From Margaritifera margaritifera (taxonomy: Eukaryota > Mollusca > Bivalvia > Unionida > Margaritiferidae): 64,000 nucleotides of DNA. Of the stretch, positions 1 through 11,015 are shown in pieces. Position numbers and translations under genes: made by a program. The DNA is taken from assembly GCA_029931535.1 (NCBI GenBank), contig JAQPZY010001561.1, forward strand, positions 1 to 64,000, read 5' to 3'. Each line of letters starts with the position of its first letter. Position 1 is the first letter of the stretch. The notes under the pieces are model-generated. The model did no database searches, was not told where the DNA came from, and saw nothing but the letters and a program-made list of their open reading frames with translations.

Positions 1-831
1 ATAATTTGAGTGTGCATAATTCAAAAATGAACCCATCTTTATGATATCTTTTCAAATAAATTCACAGGAAGCATCAAACACATGAGCCATCCACCATAAT
101 GTTAATATTGGTCTTTGGTCACTTTTGGCAAATTCTTGACATCATGTTATTTCATGCTGAAAGTTGCATATTTCTTACATATGGTTATATAGACATGTTT
201 TGTGAACATTCAGCTTCAAGAATAAATTCACTTTTTCTATGTTCCGTGTACTTCTGAAGCCTTTCTGTTCCTTTTTAATATGCGCCCCCCTAACATTTTT
301 GCATGAAATACCATAATCATGAGTCATACAGAAGTTTAAATTGTATGTTACTCTTAAAAGCAATATTGCAAATACATTATAGTGTTCTTGTACATATATA
401 CATTGATCTGAAATAACAATTGCCATTTTAGAATTTAGTTATCATAAGATATTTTTGGTCAGTTTTCATATCTATAAAATAAAATCAATGACAAAAAAAA
501 ACAACATAAAAATAACTTACTTTGAATACTTCCACAATTCTACTTCTGGCACTGAGTTGGTTGTCAAGAAATAGTTATGATTATGTTTTTGTTTAAATAG
601 AGAAATGCTACAGATAGATTATCTGTTCTTTATGATGACAATATTCATATTGATATTCACAAAAAATGGCATGAAATGAATTTGTTTTCATTCTTCAAAA
701 TTCTGAAAAATAGTTGAACTTTTACCTCTTTTTTGCCCCTATTAAACATTCATATTTTCATTTGAATACCATTGTCTCTAGATAAGAATCGTACCTAGAG
801 CAGATGACCTGAAATTGATAATATCTTAGTA
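1..831. other. AT-rich DNA, no gene seen
   Basis: No exon-like or repeat structure is recognisable here. The open frames are short and of low-complexity AT-rich composition. Confidence 0.5.
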
Positions 832-1007
832 TAACACATTGCTGGCCCTGCCCCAGGCTGCCCACCTGTCAAACTATAACACATTGCTGACTCTGCCTGC
901 CTGTCTGTCAATCAAACTATAACACTAATCACTTGTCAATCAAACCCTAATACACTGTTGACCCTGCCCCAGGCTGCATGCCTGTCAATCCAACTATAAC
1001 ACACTGC
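832..1007. repeat. Degenerate tandem repeat, about 45-bp unit
   Basis: About four imperfect units beginning ATAACACATTGCTG and containing CCTGCCCCAGGCTGC and CTGTCAATCAAACT. The third unit is shortened. Downstream to about 1310 the sequence has no recognised gene; the short open frame there (1111-1314) has no domain features. Confidence 0.75.
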
Positions 1008-1703
1008 ATTCCAATGGACTGCTAATATTTTCACTTTCATAAAAATTATTCTGAATTCTGATTGGCTGAACACATGCTCAACAGTAATACAACATATTGG
1101 TTTCTTCACAGTGACGTCAGCTCCCCAAAACAATGTCATGTATTGTTTTGTACTTGGTGATATTTTTAGATCACAGTCTGACAGTAATAAAACAATTATG
1201 GGCTTTTGTTTCACTCAATGCATTGTTTTATTGATATTGGCCTCCACTTCACATCAGCCAGTAACTTCTCACTGCTCAATAAAACAATGTAATGAACTCA
1301 GCAAAAGTCCATAATGGTATATTTTCATCTCCTGCTAGGTGTGAGTCAAAACATAACTGCAGCAACCTAACATTACAAGTTTTTCAGTGTTCTGAGCATG
1401 CCCCAAAATGTAGGTGATCTTCATAACATCATCATGTATGCAGTGATCACTGTAGATTGAGTTTCTGCATTAAAATATGAATAGCAAAGGGTACATGAAG
1501 AAAATCTCAGCACCTACATGGTATGCAGACATTCTGGGGTGCGCACCATTCCAGTACCAATGCACCCATTCCTATGGCTTTCTCTCATTTGAACAAGTCA
1601 ACTTGTTTACCAACAACTGTGACTATATAATGGCCAAACCTTAATAAAAACTGAGTAGCTAATAACTGACTGCTGAAACACACAGTAGTAATGGTGTTCT
1701 TAC

Positions 1704-1915
1704 CCTGAAGTTGCTGGATCTGCATCTGAATGCCCAGACCCCTCCACGTTTGGATGCTCCCTCCCTCCTGTTCCGACGACCTGATGGCAGACCCTCCTGG
1801 GAGCTACGCGGGGACAGGGGTCAGAGCTGCCCAGGCTGAAGCTTCCTGACAGGGACGTCATCGAGCTGGCCGGGCTATTCCAGGACTGCGACTCGTGCTC
1901 CCACGATCCATCTTT
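1704..1915 (-). CDS. Candidate internal or terminal exon of an unidentified minus-strand gene
   Basis: This block is much richer in G+C than its surroundings and is open in one minus-strand frame. On the minus strand it is preceded by an acceptor-like ATATCACAG (ending at 1916) and followed by a donor-like GGTAAGAAC (GT at 1703-1702). The translation is rich in Ser, Gly, Pro and Arg and contains SSMTSLSGSFSLGSS, which looks like a disordered linker. In this frame a TAA overlaps the donor, so the block could also be a terminal exon. I do not recognise the protein. No partner exon was identified within the window; on the minus strand the gene would have to extend both to higher and lower coordinates. 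Confidence 0.4.
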
Positions 1916-2456
1916 CTGTGATATTAGTTCTTGATGTGCAAATCTAGATGCACAAGTCTTGATGTGACAATTGATCATCAATGTTGCATTTTGGAATGTC
2001 TATTTCACACACTCACACACAGCACAACACAGATTACATGGTCGTCCTGAAAGTAGACATGGATAAACATGAAAATACATATTCAATGTGATCCATATTA
2101 GCCTTCTCATTATTTTTTGAAGCAGAAGGCTAAAAAGTAAAAGTACAAGGCTAAGAAAATGCAACAATATAACAACAAATTTTACAGTACTATAAAAGTA
2201 GACAACTCAGATGGAAAAGTAGATAGTAACTTAGCAAGCAGCTGGTTGATAAGAGAATGCTACATATTATATTTGTCTTCTGTATGTATGTAGTACTAAA
2301 AAACATGTATCCTATAGCTGACAATTGTACATACATCTTCAACTGAATAGATATGGATACATCATCATTTTCACCTTTTATTTGCTCCAAAAATTTGCTC
2401 ATTAAAGATATATTTCTAGGACTTGTACCAAGTGATGGCTAGGACTTGTACCAGGT
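1916..2456. other. No gene seen
   Basis: AT-rich sequence with short open frames only. It ends in a short local duplication of the phrase CTAGGACTTGTACCA (2426-2456) immediately before the LINE fragment. Confidence 0.4.
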
Positions 2457-3790
2457 AATGACTAGGAAACTAAATTGCTGTGGATTGGACTTGTACAAGG
2501 TATTGGAAGACAGACAAGTTTCTATTAAATAAGCTTTCAGATAAGAAACTCATAAAGTCAGGTATTCTGCAAGGATCAGTTCTTGGACCATTACTCTTTC
2601 TGTTGTACATCAATGATTTACGATATCACATTGAGCTATCCACCACTAACATGTTCACAGATGACACAACATTATATAACACTGGATCAACTGGCCGTGA
2701 CCTTAGCACTAAATTAAATCAGGATTTGGTTAAAGTAAATAACTGGTGTGAGCACAATGATATGAAGATAAATGCAGCCAAGTCAAAAGTCATGATCATA
2801 AATAGTCAAGCCAAAGTAAAAGCTGAGAAAGATGACTTCAAAGTAATGCTAAAAGGAATAGTTATAGAACAGCCTGAAAATGACAAATTACTTGGCACTA
2901 TGATAGACAATATCTTGTGCTGGAAAATGCAAGTTGATAAGGTTATTAAAAAAGTAAACCACTGCTTTATCTCTTCAACAGAATATAATCTTATCTCTCT
3001 CAAGAACGGAGAAAGATATTCTACAATGACTACATCATGCAACATCTACAATATTGATGTTCTGTCTGGGGTAATAGTGATACAGAAAATCAAGAACGAC
3101 TACTGAAATTTCAAAAAAGAGCAGCTAGAGTTATTCTTGATGTTGATTTAGATATACCATTAACAAATCTTTTTAAAGCCCTAAAGTGGCTTCCATTTCA
3201 ACAGAGAACTCAGCTTCAAATGGGTTTACTAGTCTACAAATCCTTACATGGGTTGGCTCCTGATTATCTTCAATGTAATTTTAAATTTGTGAAAAATGTA
3301 CATATGTATGAACTAAGATCCATCTCAAACAACAATTATATTTACCTAAACCAAGTTCAGAGTTTTATAAAAAGAGTATAGCTTTTTCTGGAGCCAAACT
3401 ATGGAATTCCATTCCACCCTATATAAGGTCAGCTGACTCTTCCCTAGGTTTTAAGAAGCTTCTTAGTCAACATTTACAGAAACAATCATTTGTATGATTT
3501 TGTGTAATTCAGTACAGTGTACTGCTCTTCTTTAAAACAATTTTCTTTATGTACTAGCCTGTAATGTTTTACACAGGTTCACTACTAATCTTTGTATGAA
3601 TCCTGTATGCACTCCTCTTTAATGCCTTGTACATATTTTATAGTGTTAGTAGATCAATTATCTAGTTTTTAATAGCATTGTTGTCTAAAGACACCACAAC
3701 TTGTAAAAAGTATACAACATATACATGTAATTGTAGAAGGCCTCTTGGAAGATTGGTAAGTTGACCAAACGAGCTTCTTTAAATAAAGTC

Positions 3791-3833
<43 letters not shown>

Positions 3834-3862
3834 ATGTCTAGGAAACTATGTTACTGTGGATT
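2457..3862 (+). mobile_element. 5'-truncated non-LTR retrotransposon with (ATT)n tail
   Basis: The element spans the RT fragment plus a 3' UTR of about 280 bp and ends in AATAAAGTC followed by (ATT)n up to 3832. About 30 bp at 2457-2487 and 3833-3862 are similar (both contain CTAGGAAACTA and CTGTGGATT), which would fit an old target-site duplication. The alternative is that both are units of the degenerate GTGGATT repeat that lies just downstream. Confidence 0.75.
2480..3497 (+). pseudogene. LINE reverse transcriptase fragment (ORF2, C-terminal half)
   Basis: This is the 3' half of a non-LTR retrotransposon ORF2. The first frame (2480-3106) carries the RT signature GILQGSVLGPLLFLLYINDL followed by motif C as FTDDTTLY, where families normally have an F/YADD box. 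Further on, in other frames, come the typical C-terminal phrases LKWLPF, YKSLHGLAPDYL and SGAKLWNSIPP, ending at a TGA at 3495-3497. At least two frame changes are needed (near 3066 and near 3365), so the copy is dead. The endonuclease and N-terminal RT are missing, which is normal 5' truncation. The phrases fit the Jockey/CR1/I-like group; I cannot assign the clade. Confidence 0.85.
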
Positions 3863-4200
3863 CACATTCATTCATGAGTTGCCATTTTCTGTACATTACA
3901 TGTGTATTCAGGGAATGCCAATTTTTCTAGCTTTGATGTGGATTCACGAGGTACCAAATTTTTATATTTCATGTGGATTCATGAGATACCATTTGTTGTG
4001 AATTTGTGGGGTAGACATTTTTGTGGATTTGTGGGGTGATTTCATGTGGAACCAATTTTTGTGGACATTATGTGCATTTGTGGAATACCACCATTTTTGG
4101 TGGATTTATGGGGTATCAATCCTGTGGATTTCATGGGGTACCATTTTACTGGGATTTCATGGGGAATACATTTTTGTGGATTTCATGTGGATTAAAAATG
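3856..4200. repeat. Degenerate tandem repeat of the GTGGATTTCATG type
   Basis: Many imperfect units of roughly 25-40 bp built on GTGGATT(T)CATGGGGTACCA. The open frames through it (4021-4266 and 4023-4211) are repeat translations rich in W, G, C and F, not genes. 4200-4480 shows nothing recognisable. Confidence 0.75.
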
Positions 4201-4479
4201 ATGTATACTGACATAACTGAATTCACAGTAAACATCATTACATTCTGTGTTATAGTTTTTACATGAAGCTATAGATCAACGAGTCAAATCAATTACATCT
4301 TTCCACAACCCAATTTTGATGGTATCGGTGCTCCAAAAACAGGACTGCCCCATACTTGTGGGCAATCTAAATCTGACTTGCCATCACCCCCCTTGCTATG
4401 AGAGCTACTTGTCCAACGGACTTTCTGAAACAGTACATATAAACTATTCAGCACTATTTAGTCTAGTAGAGATTTTACA

Positions 4480-4890
4480 CGGTGCTAGAGCTTCTTCCAA
4501 GGCTACTTTCCCTCGGTACATGTGTGAGATAACCTTTCCTTGGTATATGTGTGAGAGTCGAGTTTTTACGTGAGGCTAGAGCTTCTTTCAAGGCTACATT
4601 CCCTTGGTATCTGTGTGAGATAACTTTCCCTTGTATATGTGAGAGTAGAGTTTTTACATGGGGCTAGAGCTTTTTCCAAGGCTACTTTCCCTTGGTATAT
4701 TTGTGAGATGATATTCCCTTGTATATGTGTGAGAGTAGAGTTTTTACTTGAGGCAACAGCTTGTTTCAAGGCTACTTTCCCTTGGTATATGTGTGAGATA
4801 ACTTTCCCTTGCTATAGGGTTGACAGTAGAATTTTTACATGGGACAGAGCTTCTTGTAAGGCTACATTCCCAAGGTGTATGTGAGGTAAC
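4480..4890. repeat. Tandem repeat, about 90-bp unit, five copies
   Basis: Units contain GCTAGAGCTTCTTTCAAGGC, then TTCCCTTGGTATATGTGTGAG and GAGTAGAGTTTTTAC. Copies begin near 4482, 4572, 4660, 4748 and 4843 and diverge by point changes and small indels. The open frames on both strands here are repeat translations. Confidence 0.8.
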
Positions 4891-4984
4891 TTAATATAAT
4901 ATAAATATTCTGGATATGGTATTAATGAAAGAATGGTATTTGATGAGTGAATACAAAAAAATATTGTCAATAGGGCCATTTTAC

Positions 4985-6222
4985 CCTCAGTATCTAATCC
5001 AAATGTCAGGCCCCTCATTTGTGGGCGGTCACCAATTTGATTGATAATCAGCTCCTGTGAAGGTGGTGGAGTTGTTGGTTTTGGCCCACCACCTGTTTTT
5101 GCCTTTCGAAAGCCATCAATTTTTTCCTTTGCTGAAACATTATATTTCAAAAACTATTTATTATGAAATGATATAAAGTATACAATGAAACGTGTATATT
5201 TATGTTGATGGTAACATACATTAAGAAATTGAATATTAAAAATGCACGTACAAACAATATGTTTATTAATTTATGTACAATTATTGATGATTGTATATTT
5301 TTTATTATAAAGTTTCATATGATTTTATTGAATTTTTTTTGAAATTTTCTATATTCAGACAATATGAATATTTATACCTTACGTATAGATACAACATAAT
5401 TTTGTTCAAAATTATAATAATATAAAATTACCTTTGTTTTGCATTTTCATATTGTTTTTTGCACTGCAGAATGTTCCTTGTTTCAGAAGAGACACTGGAA
5501 ACAATACAATTATTAAGGTCATATTCATTTTTATTGAGTATTTCATTATAATTACGGTATATATTATGCATAGTTGTTTTAAATTTAATGTTGAACACGT
5601 AATTTGAGCTGAAGAATTATGACTCAATCATAATACTGTCATAATTCAGAAAATGTACATTTTCACTTATTTTTAAGACATTAACCACGTGATATATATT
5701 AAATACTGTAAATTTATTTTATTAATTAGATTTTTTCTTTATGATAATTACATTATGAAATAACAATGTTAAGCTGTTGTCTGCTGTAGAACTTATTATT
5801 TGTCAGAATAAATAATGACTACTGTTTGTCAAGTTTAATATGTGTTGACTTTATTTGTTCATTGAATATTTATATTAGTAGTTTATATATCGTCATTAAC
5901 AGCAAATGTTAACCACTTAAAAAAATCTGTATGTAGGTTATCCAGAGACTGATAGAATTCCGTAACGACAATCTTTTTTCTTTAAAACTATTATGATTTG
6001 AAAAAGAATATGTAAATATTGTAGATAATTACGCATTAACGGCATCAGTCACCTCTTCCCAGGCCTTCTCTTTGTCTTTTACGCTCACTCCTCCTTCACC
6101 ACCGCAACCTTTCAATTTTCCAAACAATACGCCCTCTCTTTTCAAGACATTCTCTACCAAAACAACTTTCTCTTTTCACTCCAATTTGCACTTATTTTTT
6201 TCTTTCCTTCACTATCATCCAT
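4985..6222 (-). pseudogene. Harbinger-associated Myb/SANT-like DNA-binding protein gene, three exons, frameshifted
   Basis: Three minus-strand exons join in phase: 6222-6033 (ATG at 6222, donor GTAATT), 5494-5432 (after acceptor TTCCAG, donor GTAATT) and 5131-4985 (after TTTCAG, donor-like GTAAAA). They give a Myb/SANT-like helical domain: an N-terminal Trp (ANWSE), KEKAWEEVTDAVN, then the recognition-helix-like NILQCKKQYENAK, then the basic linker ending KAKTGGGPKP that is typical of the DNA-binding partner protein of Harbinger transposons and their domesticated relatives (NAIF1/MSANTD type). Exon 1 carries a one-base frameshift near 6165-6176, after the NWSE segment, so this copy is broken or contains a sequence error. 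The last exon may instead read through to a stop near 4812. Introns hold nothing else. The transposase partner is not visible beside it. Confidence 0.7.
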
Positions 6223-6299
6223 GGTTAACAATACACACAATGCAGACTATACGATTGTTTACGGAAGTGCGCGAGAGCATCCTTAGCAACTAGTATCTT

Positions 6300-6764
6300 T
6301 TGCACTTTCATAACTTGAGATCACGGTAGCCGACCGCTCACGCACTTAATAATTTGAGTATTACGTCGCCCTCAGCTGAGTGTACTCAAATTTGAGGAGA
6401 CCGGTGTTCGTGAATCATAAATTGAGTGCACACTCACATGAGGGACAAACTCCGTTCTTTTGAGTTGAGTTTCTTACTCAACTTATGGAGTTTCGTGAAT
6501 ACGGACCCAGCTTACGTACTGTTGAGTGTTATCAGCTACAGGGACTGGTTGCTAGGCTGAATACTCTAACATTCATTATCGTGACTGAGTACATAAACTG
6601 ACAGTATAAACATGGTTACATTTATTTTCATGATTTATTGCTTGATTTCAATGAAATAAAAAACGGTCTACCTAGGGTAGTTTTATTTTGTTGATATATT
6701 TCCATATTCACATACTCCTAGGTCCCATCGTACAAGGTATTTTCCAGTCATTATGTTGTTTTGA
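6300..6764. other. Probable transposon end region with hairpin
   Basis: A hairpin-capable stretch at about 6449-6493 has AACTCC and GAGTTGAGT pairing with ACTCAACTT and GGAGTT. It is followed by GTGAATACGGACCC (about 6494-6508). Phrases of this type occur at DNA-transposon termini, and the Myb/SANT gene starts just to its left, so this may be the end of that Harbinger-like element. No matching partner terminus was found. Confidence 0.3.
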
Positions 6765-7748
6765 ATGCAACGAAATAAATCCAATTTTCGTGGCATAAGC
6801 GTTCGTTTCTTTCTCAAGTTTTTCCACCAGGCATTCTGGACAGGCAAACTATCAATGTGGGAAAGCCTTTTTGATTACAGATATTCATACTATGAAGTTT
6901 CTGATGAACGCAAGGAAATTCTGCGGACTCAAGTTTCGACCCTTTGTAAAAACCTAAAGGATGTTCGTCAACAGTACAGCTCAGATGTATATATGATTCC
7001 AGGTACCGAATTACAGTCAGGCTCCGAACAATGAAAGGCAAGTCGTTGGTTCCGAGTTACTGCATCAACAGCTAAAGAGGTTAACAATCTTGGTAGTCTG
7101 TTAAAATCACCAATATCAGATGCTACATTAAGAAAATTTAAAAACTACATTTGGGATTTAGATCCATACACCTCTCCTGACATGATGTATGGGATTGAAA
7201 ATGAAGACCAGGCTAGAAATGATTACCAGTCCTTTATAATAACAAATATTCCATTTGTAAAGGTTCTAAAAACTGGATTTTGGGTCAACAATGCATGGCC
7301 AGAATTGGGATGCAGCCCTGATGGGCTTGTTTTAGATCCTTCAGAGTCAGATAAAGATGGTCTGCTGGAGACAAAGTGTCCAAACGTTTTTCGTACAGTT
7401 GCTCCAGCTGATCTATTTCGGAGTTTAGAACAAAACAAGGTCAAGAAGACAGACTTGTACAATGCCTGTTTTGGGATTCCCGTCAGTGACAACTCTTTAC
7501 TGGCACTTAAGACCACACATTGTTATTATTTTCAAATACAGTTCCAGTTGGCTACAACATGACTAAATTGGTGTGACTTTGTATTATGGTCATCAGTAGG
7601 AACACCCAATGTTGAACGCATCAGACGTGATGACCAGTTGATTACCACAATGCTTGGACATGTCAGGTCATTATGGTATAAAGTTCTTGCGCCTGAGCTG
7701 TTGGAAATGAGGGTTCCAAAAAAGTTAAAATCAATCATCTTAGATTGA
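6765..7748 (+). pseudogene. YqaJ-like exonuclease gene of an ISL2EU-type transposon, two in-frame stops
   Basis: One frame runs from the ATG at 6765 to the TGA at 7746-7748, interrupted by two in-frame TGA codons (7032-7034 and 7560-7562). The first falls where RWF-type YqaJ proteins usually carry Trp. The product has the YqaJ nuclease layout: SRWFRVTAS, then MMYGIENEDQAR, then the PD-(D/E)XK core as GCSPDGLV and LLETKCPN (Glu and Lys of ExK intact), then YYFQIQFQLATT and CDFVLW. In bacteria and phages this fold is a lambda-exonuclease-like recombinase; in animals it is carried as the second gene of ISL2EU DNA transposons. The convergent transposase lies 316 bp downstream. Point nonsense changes only, with the frame otherwise kept, suggest fairly recent loss. 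Confidence 0.8.
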
Positions 7749-8063
7749 ATGTTGTTTTATTTGTAAAGATTATTCTGAATAAATAATACATTAAGTAAAT
7801 GATGTGTGAATAAAATGTTGCGTTGCATACAAGCACATACTTTATATTTTTTAATTTAATTCAGGAACAAAAAAGATATTGTTCATATCATTTAGAATAA
7901 AGGAGTTACTCATTTGTAGATTTGTTTATCACATCGGAAGCATGAAGAAAATAATGTACATATATAGATATATAGCTGAGGCTTTTATTGCTATTCTTGT
8001 ATTGTATGGTATCTATGCTTATCAATTGTTATAAAATATGTTTCAACTATAAATTTGAAAAAT
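7749..8063. other. Intergenic DNA between convergent transposon genes
   Basis: AT-rich spacer between the 3' ends of the YqaJ-like gene (+) and the transposase (-). It contains AATAAA-type signals (for example near 7779-7784) but no coding potential. Confidence 0.5.
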
Positions 8064-8764
8064 TTATTTCACAAGTGGCTCCTGGAAATTCACAAGACAA
8101 CATGCTACAAATACTAGTTGGTCAGTCATAGGTGAAAGGGACAAAGGAATGTTTACACTTAACAATTTGAACTTTTTTACTCTCTCAATGACTCTTTCAA
8201 CATGTATGCTTGCTTTGGCAATACGCCTTGTTTTTAACTCCTCTTCAGCATTAAATTTTGAACGATTCCCCGGGAAAGGTGGAATATTTAATACAGCCTG
8301 TCTTGTTATTAATAAGTCTTCAATATTAAATCCTCTGTCGGCTAAAATAAGGTCTCCAGGGTTAATATAATGGAAAAACCCACTTTGTTCAAGAATGGCC
8401 CTATCACTTACTGATCTCTCAAACAAGTCTGAAACGAACACAATTGCTCCATTAGGAGCTACTCCCATGAGACTTTTGTATGTGTGATGGTTCTTGTAAA
8501 GAAGAATACACATTTACTTGACGACGAAAGTCCTTCGGCATCTGAACAAAAAATTCTGTGCAGTCAATTGTGCAACGAATATTTTTAAATGTTCTGAAAA
8601 CACGAGGTAGTTTACCCCTAAAATGTTGGCGTTCTGGAAACATCATCTGGCGAAGGTCATTGAAGTGGCAATGCAACAAGTGAATCCATGTTGTGAAAAG
8701 TATGCTAACTGCTGAGGCTGCAAGTCCAAAGAAATGTGCCAAATGTATCAAGGCTGTATCCTCG
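8064..8764 (-). pseudogene. ISL2EU-type DDE transposase, 5'-truncated and frameshifted
   Basis: Minus-strand frames 8764-about 8499 and about 8499-8064 together cover the catalytic part of a DDE_Tnp_4-type transposase. Order: HLAHFFGLAASAVSILFTTW (helix-turn-helix-like), then CTIDCTEFF (first Asp), VYSS, then SLMGVAPNGAIVFVSDLF, LILADRGFNIED (second Asp), NIPPFPGN, HVERVIERVKKF (Glu) and ACCLVNFQ. One extra T in a T run near 8498-8500 shifts the frame. The gene has no N-terminus: at about 8765 it abuts the polymerase remnant, so a deletion or rearrangement joined two elements. Pairing with the convergent YqaJ-like gene supports the ISL2EU assignment. Confidence 0.8.
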
Positions 8765-8766
8765 TC

Positions 8767-11015
8767 TTAGACGTACCAACGTAAGAAAAAGTTCCTCTTG
8801 AGGTTCAAGAGCAATTCAACATGACTGGCAAACGATCTTCTTCCTTCGTTCTTTTCTACGTCTTCCAAAGTGATGCCTTCTACGGCACGGTACTGTTCTT
8901 TGAATTGGACTTGGTATTCTGGTGTCTGACACCAAGAGGGATAGCTGCTGGCCAAAACTTCCTTGACGTAGCCTGAGAAAATGCCTGGATTCGAGGCGTC
9001 GTCCTTTTGGTATTGTTCTGTGGTAGGAAAGTACCAAATTTCGTATACTTTCGACAAACGGTGTCCTCGATCCAGAGCCCCAAACAATTCGGTGCTAACC
9101 CACGTCCCCGTCAAAGCGCGTTCTTCCTCCGTGTAGTAACATGGGTGATCTTGGTTGCATGTTTCGGCACACGTACGGCATAAAGGAAACATCAGTTTTC
9201 CTTGACAATGATGGGGTAAGACAAGATGGTACAAATGGGTCGGGGGTGTCCGCTAGGAAATCGCTTGTATTTGCACACCCAATGATACAACGAACACGCG
9301 TTGATGTATTTGATTTCTTCTCCTCGAGATTCGTCTACGTCGTACAGCAAGCGTGTGGCATTGGTTCGTCCTCCAAACAAACTGGCGTGGATCCAAAGGT
9401 TCGATGTCGACCACGTCGTAACTTTCGGCAATGCGTCTAAATTCAGGATCGGTTTTGAAACGTCGATCGTACTCGTGCTCCCACATTTCTACCACATGGT
9501 ATCCTTGACTTTCTAACTTCAGCCGTCGTTGGTAGGTGTGTTCGTTCAACTCTTCCATGGTGGAGTCTGAAAAAAGGACTTTTCAGGTGTCGTTGAGGAA
9601 AACGGGTAGTGCATCCGTGAAATAAGCATCCCTGAAATTCGTACACCATCTGAGGGTTTTCTAAATCCCAACCATTCACAGAAATACTTCCCACTTTCTT
9701 TTCTTCCCTTCCGTTTCTGGCCTGTTGTATCCATCTGTCTTCCTTTTGGCACAAGTAATGCAACCAACGCAATGCATTGGCAGAATATTAACGACTGGCA
9801 GAGAGAGAAGTGTTAGGGTCTATGATGGCTAGTTCGTTCTCGGGCATGAACTTTTTGGTGTACACTAATGTACAGGCTTTGGTTAAGGTGCACGCTTCCT
9901 TCAAAGGATCGACTTCTCCGTGATCTAGAAATAATTGTCGAAACTTTCCACAATACTTAAACATTTCTTCTTGAAAGTCAAACAGTTCTGAAGCGTGAGC
10001 GTGGTACCAAGCGTGAAAGGCTTCTCGGTGTTCGGTGTGCATTCCGTCCGGGTCGTAATAGTGAAAGTCAGGCAAATGGGGCAGCACTACGTGTTGATTG
10101 ACTTCCGTATTGAAAAAGTGGGAAAATATCCTTTGGCCAGTTTTGTCATTCCAAATGTTTTAGGCATTCGACTCAAAGGCATGGCTAAATAACTCGTGGA
10201 ATCTTTGAATTGTACTTGTCCCACTTGCATGTAGATGAGTTTGGCTCCGTTCATGGTGACTTTGGGGCATTCGGTGCTTTGTTCTGAATAATATTTTAAC
10301 ATAAACTGTCCATCGTATCCCGAGAAATTGTGAGCCATGACGGTAGCATAGCGATGACAGTCCCCGTAACGTTGAATGTCCTCTTCGCTCCAAGTGTCGT
10401 CGATGGGGTCTAAAACTCATTGAGCAAACTCGCCAGAGTATTGGACAATACAATTAGGACAGTGAAAATGGATAGGTTCTTGTATGCACTTCTCACAAGC
10501 CCGATGAGCAACGCAGAAATTGGAGATGTGAATGCCCGTCTCTTGCATGCATTCAAAGTCAAGAAAGATGAAATCCACTTTGGTCTTGTTCTTCTTGGGA
10601 TCACCCTTTAATTCTTTCTCCAATGTATTGTCGTATTTTTTAATGTAACATTGATGATCAAAGTCCACGACTTGGTCGCAAATGCGACATCTTTTCTTTC
10701 CGACACAAACGTGATTCTTGGGGTCTTTGGTTCGAATCTGGTGTCCACACGTATAGCACAATTTCGATAAGTCACAAGCAGTTTTCTGCTGGAGAGCTTG
10801 TGTCTTGCGATGTTGTTCGTAACAAGAGGGACTGACAAAGGTTCGTCGACATGTCCAGCAATGCACGTGTTTTCAGGAAGGCATGGCGTGGAAGCTAAAC
10901 AGCCCCGACATCTCTCTCCGCAATGAACATGTTTGTCCTCGCAGTAGTAAGAGTATCCAAGAAATCCTGTGATACTGGTGATGGCATCGAAATATTCTTG
11001 ATGATGATCCCCTTG
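8767..11015 (-). pseudogene. Family B DNA polymerase remnant (protein-primed type, Polinton/virus-like)
   Basis: Read on the minus strand from about 11015 down, in several frames. An N-terminal Cys/His-rich region (EYFDAITSITGFLGYSYYC, then CWTCRRTF, LCYTCGHQI and CRICDQVVDFDHQCY) is followed by exonuclease motif I (FIFLDFE, near 10560), motif II (MAHNFSGYDGQFML, near 10330) and PKTFGMTKLAKGYFP. Next come HYYDPDGM and KYCGKFRQLF, where motif III appears to be deleted. Further on are VYEFQGCLFHGC, GYHVVEMWEHEY, FGGRTNATRL and palm motif A as INACSLYHWV, in which the usual catalytic Asp position holds Asn. The last part has LMFPLCRTCAE and ERALTGTWVSTEL. Polymerase motifs B and C are absent because the gene stops at 8767. 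An in-frame TGA near 10417 and several frameshifts make it non-functional. Such polymerases occur in Polintons, adintoviruses and bidnaviruses; which source applies here is open. Confidence 0.8.

Noticed and set aside
4021..4266. Overlapping Gly/Trp/Cys-rich open frames
   Set aside because: Produced by the degenerate GTGGATT tandem repeat; no start context or conservation signal.
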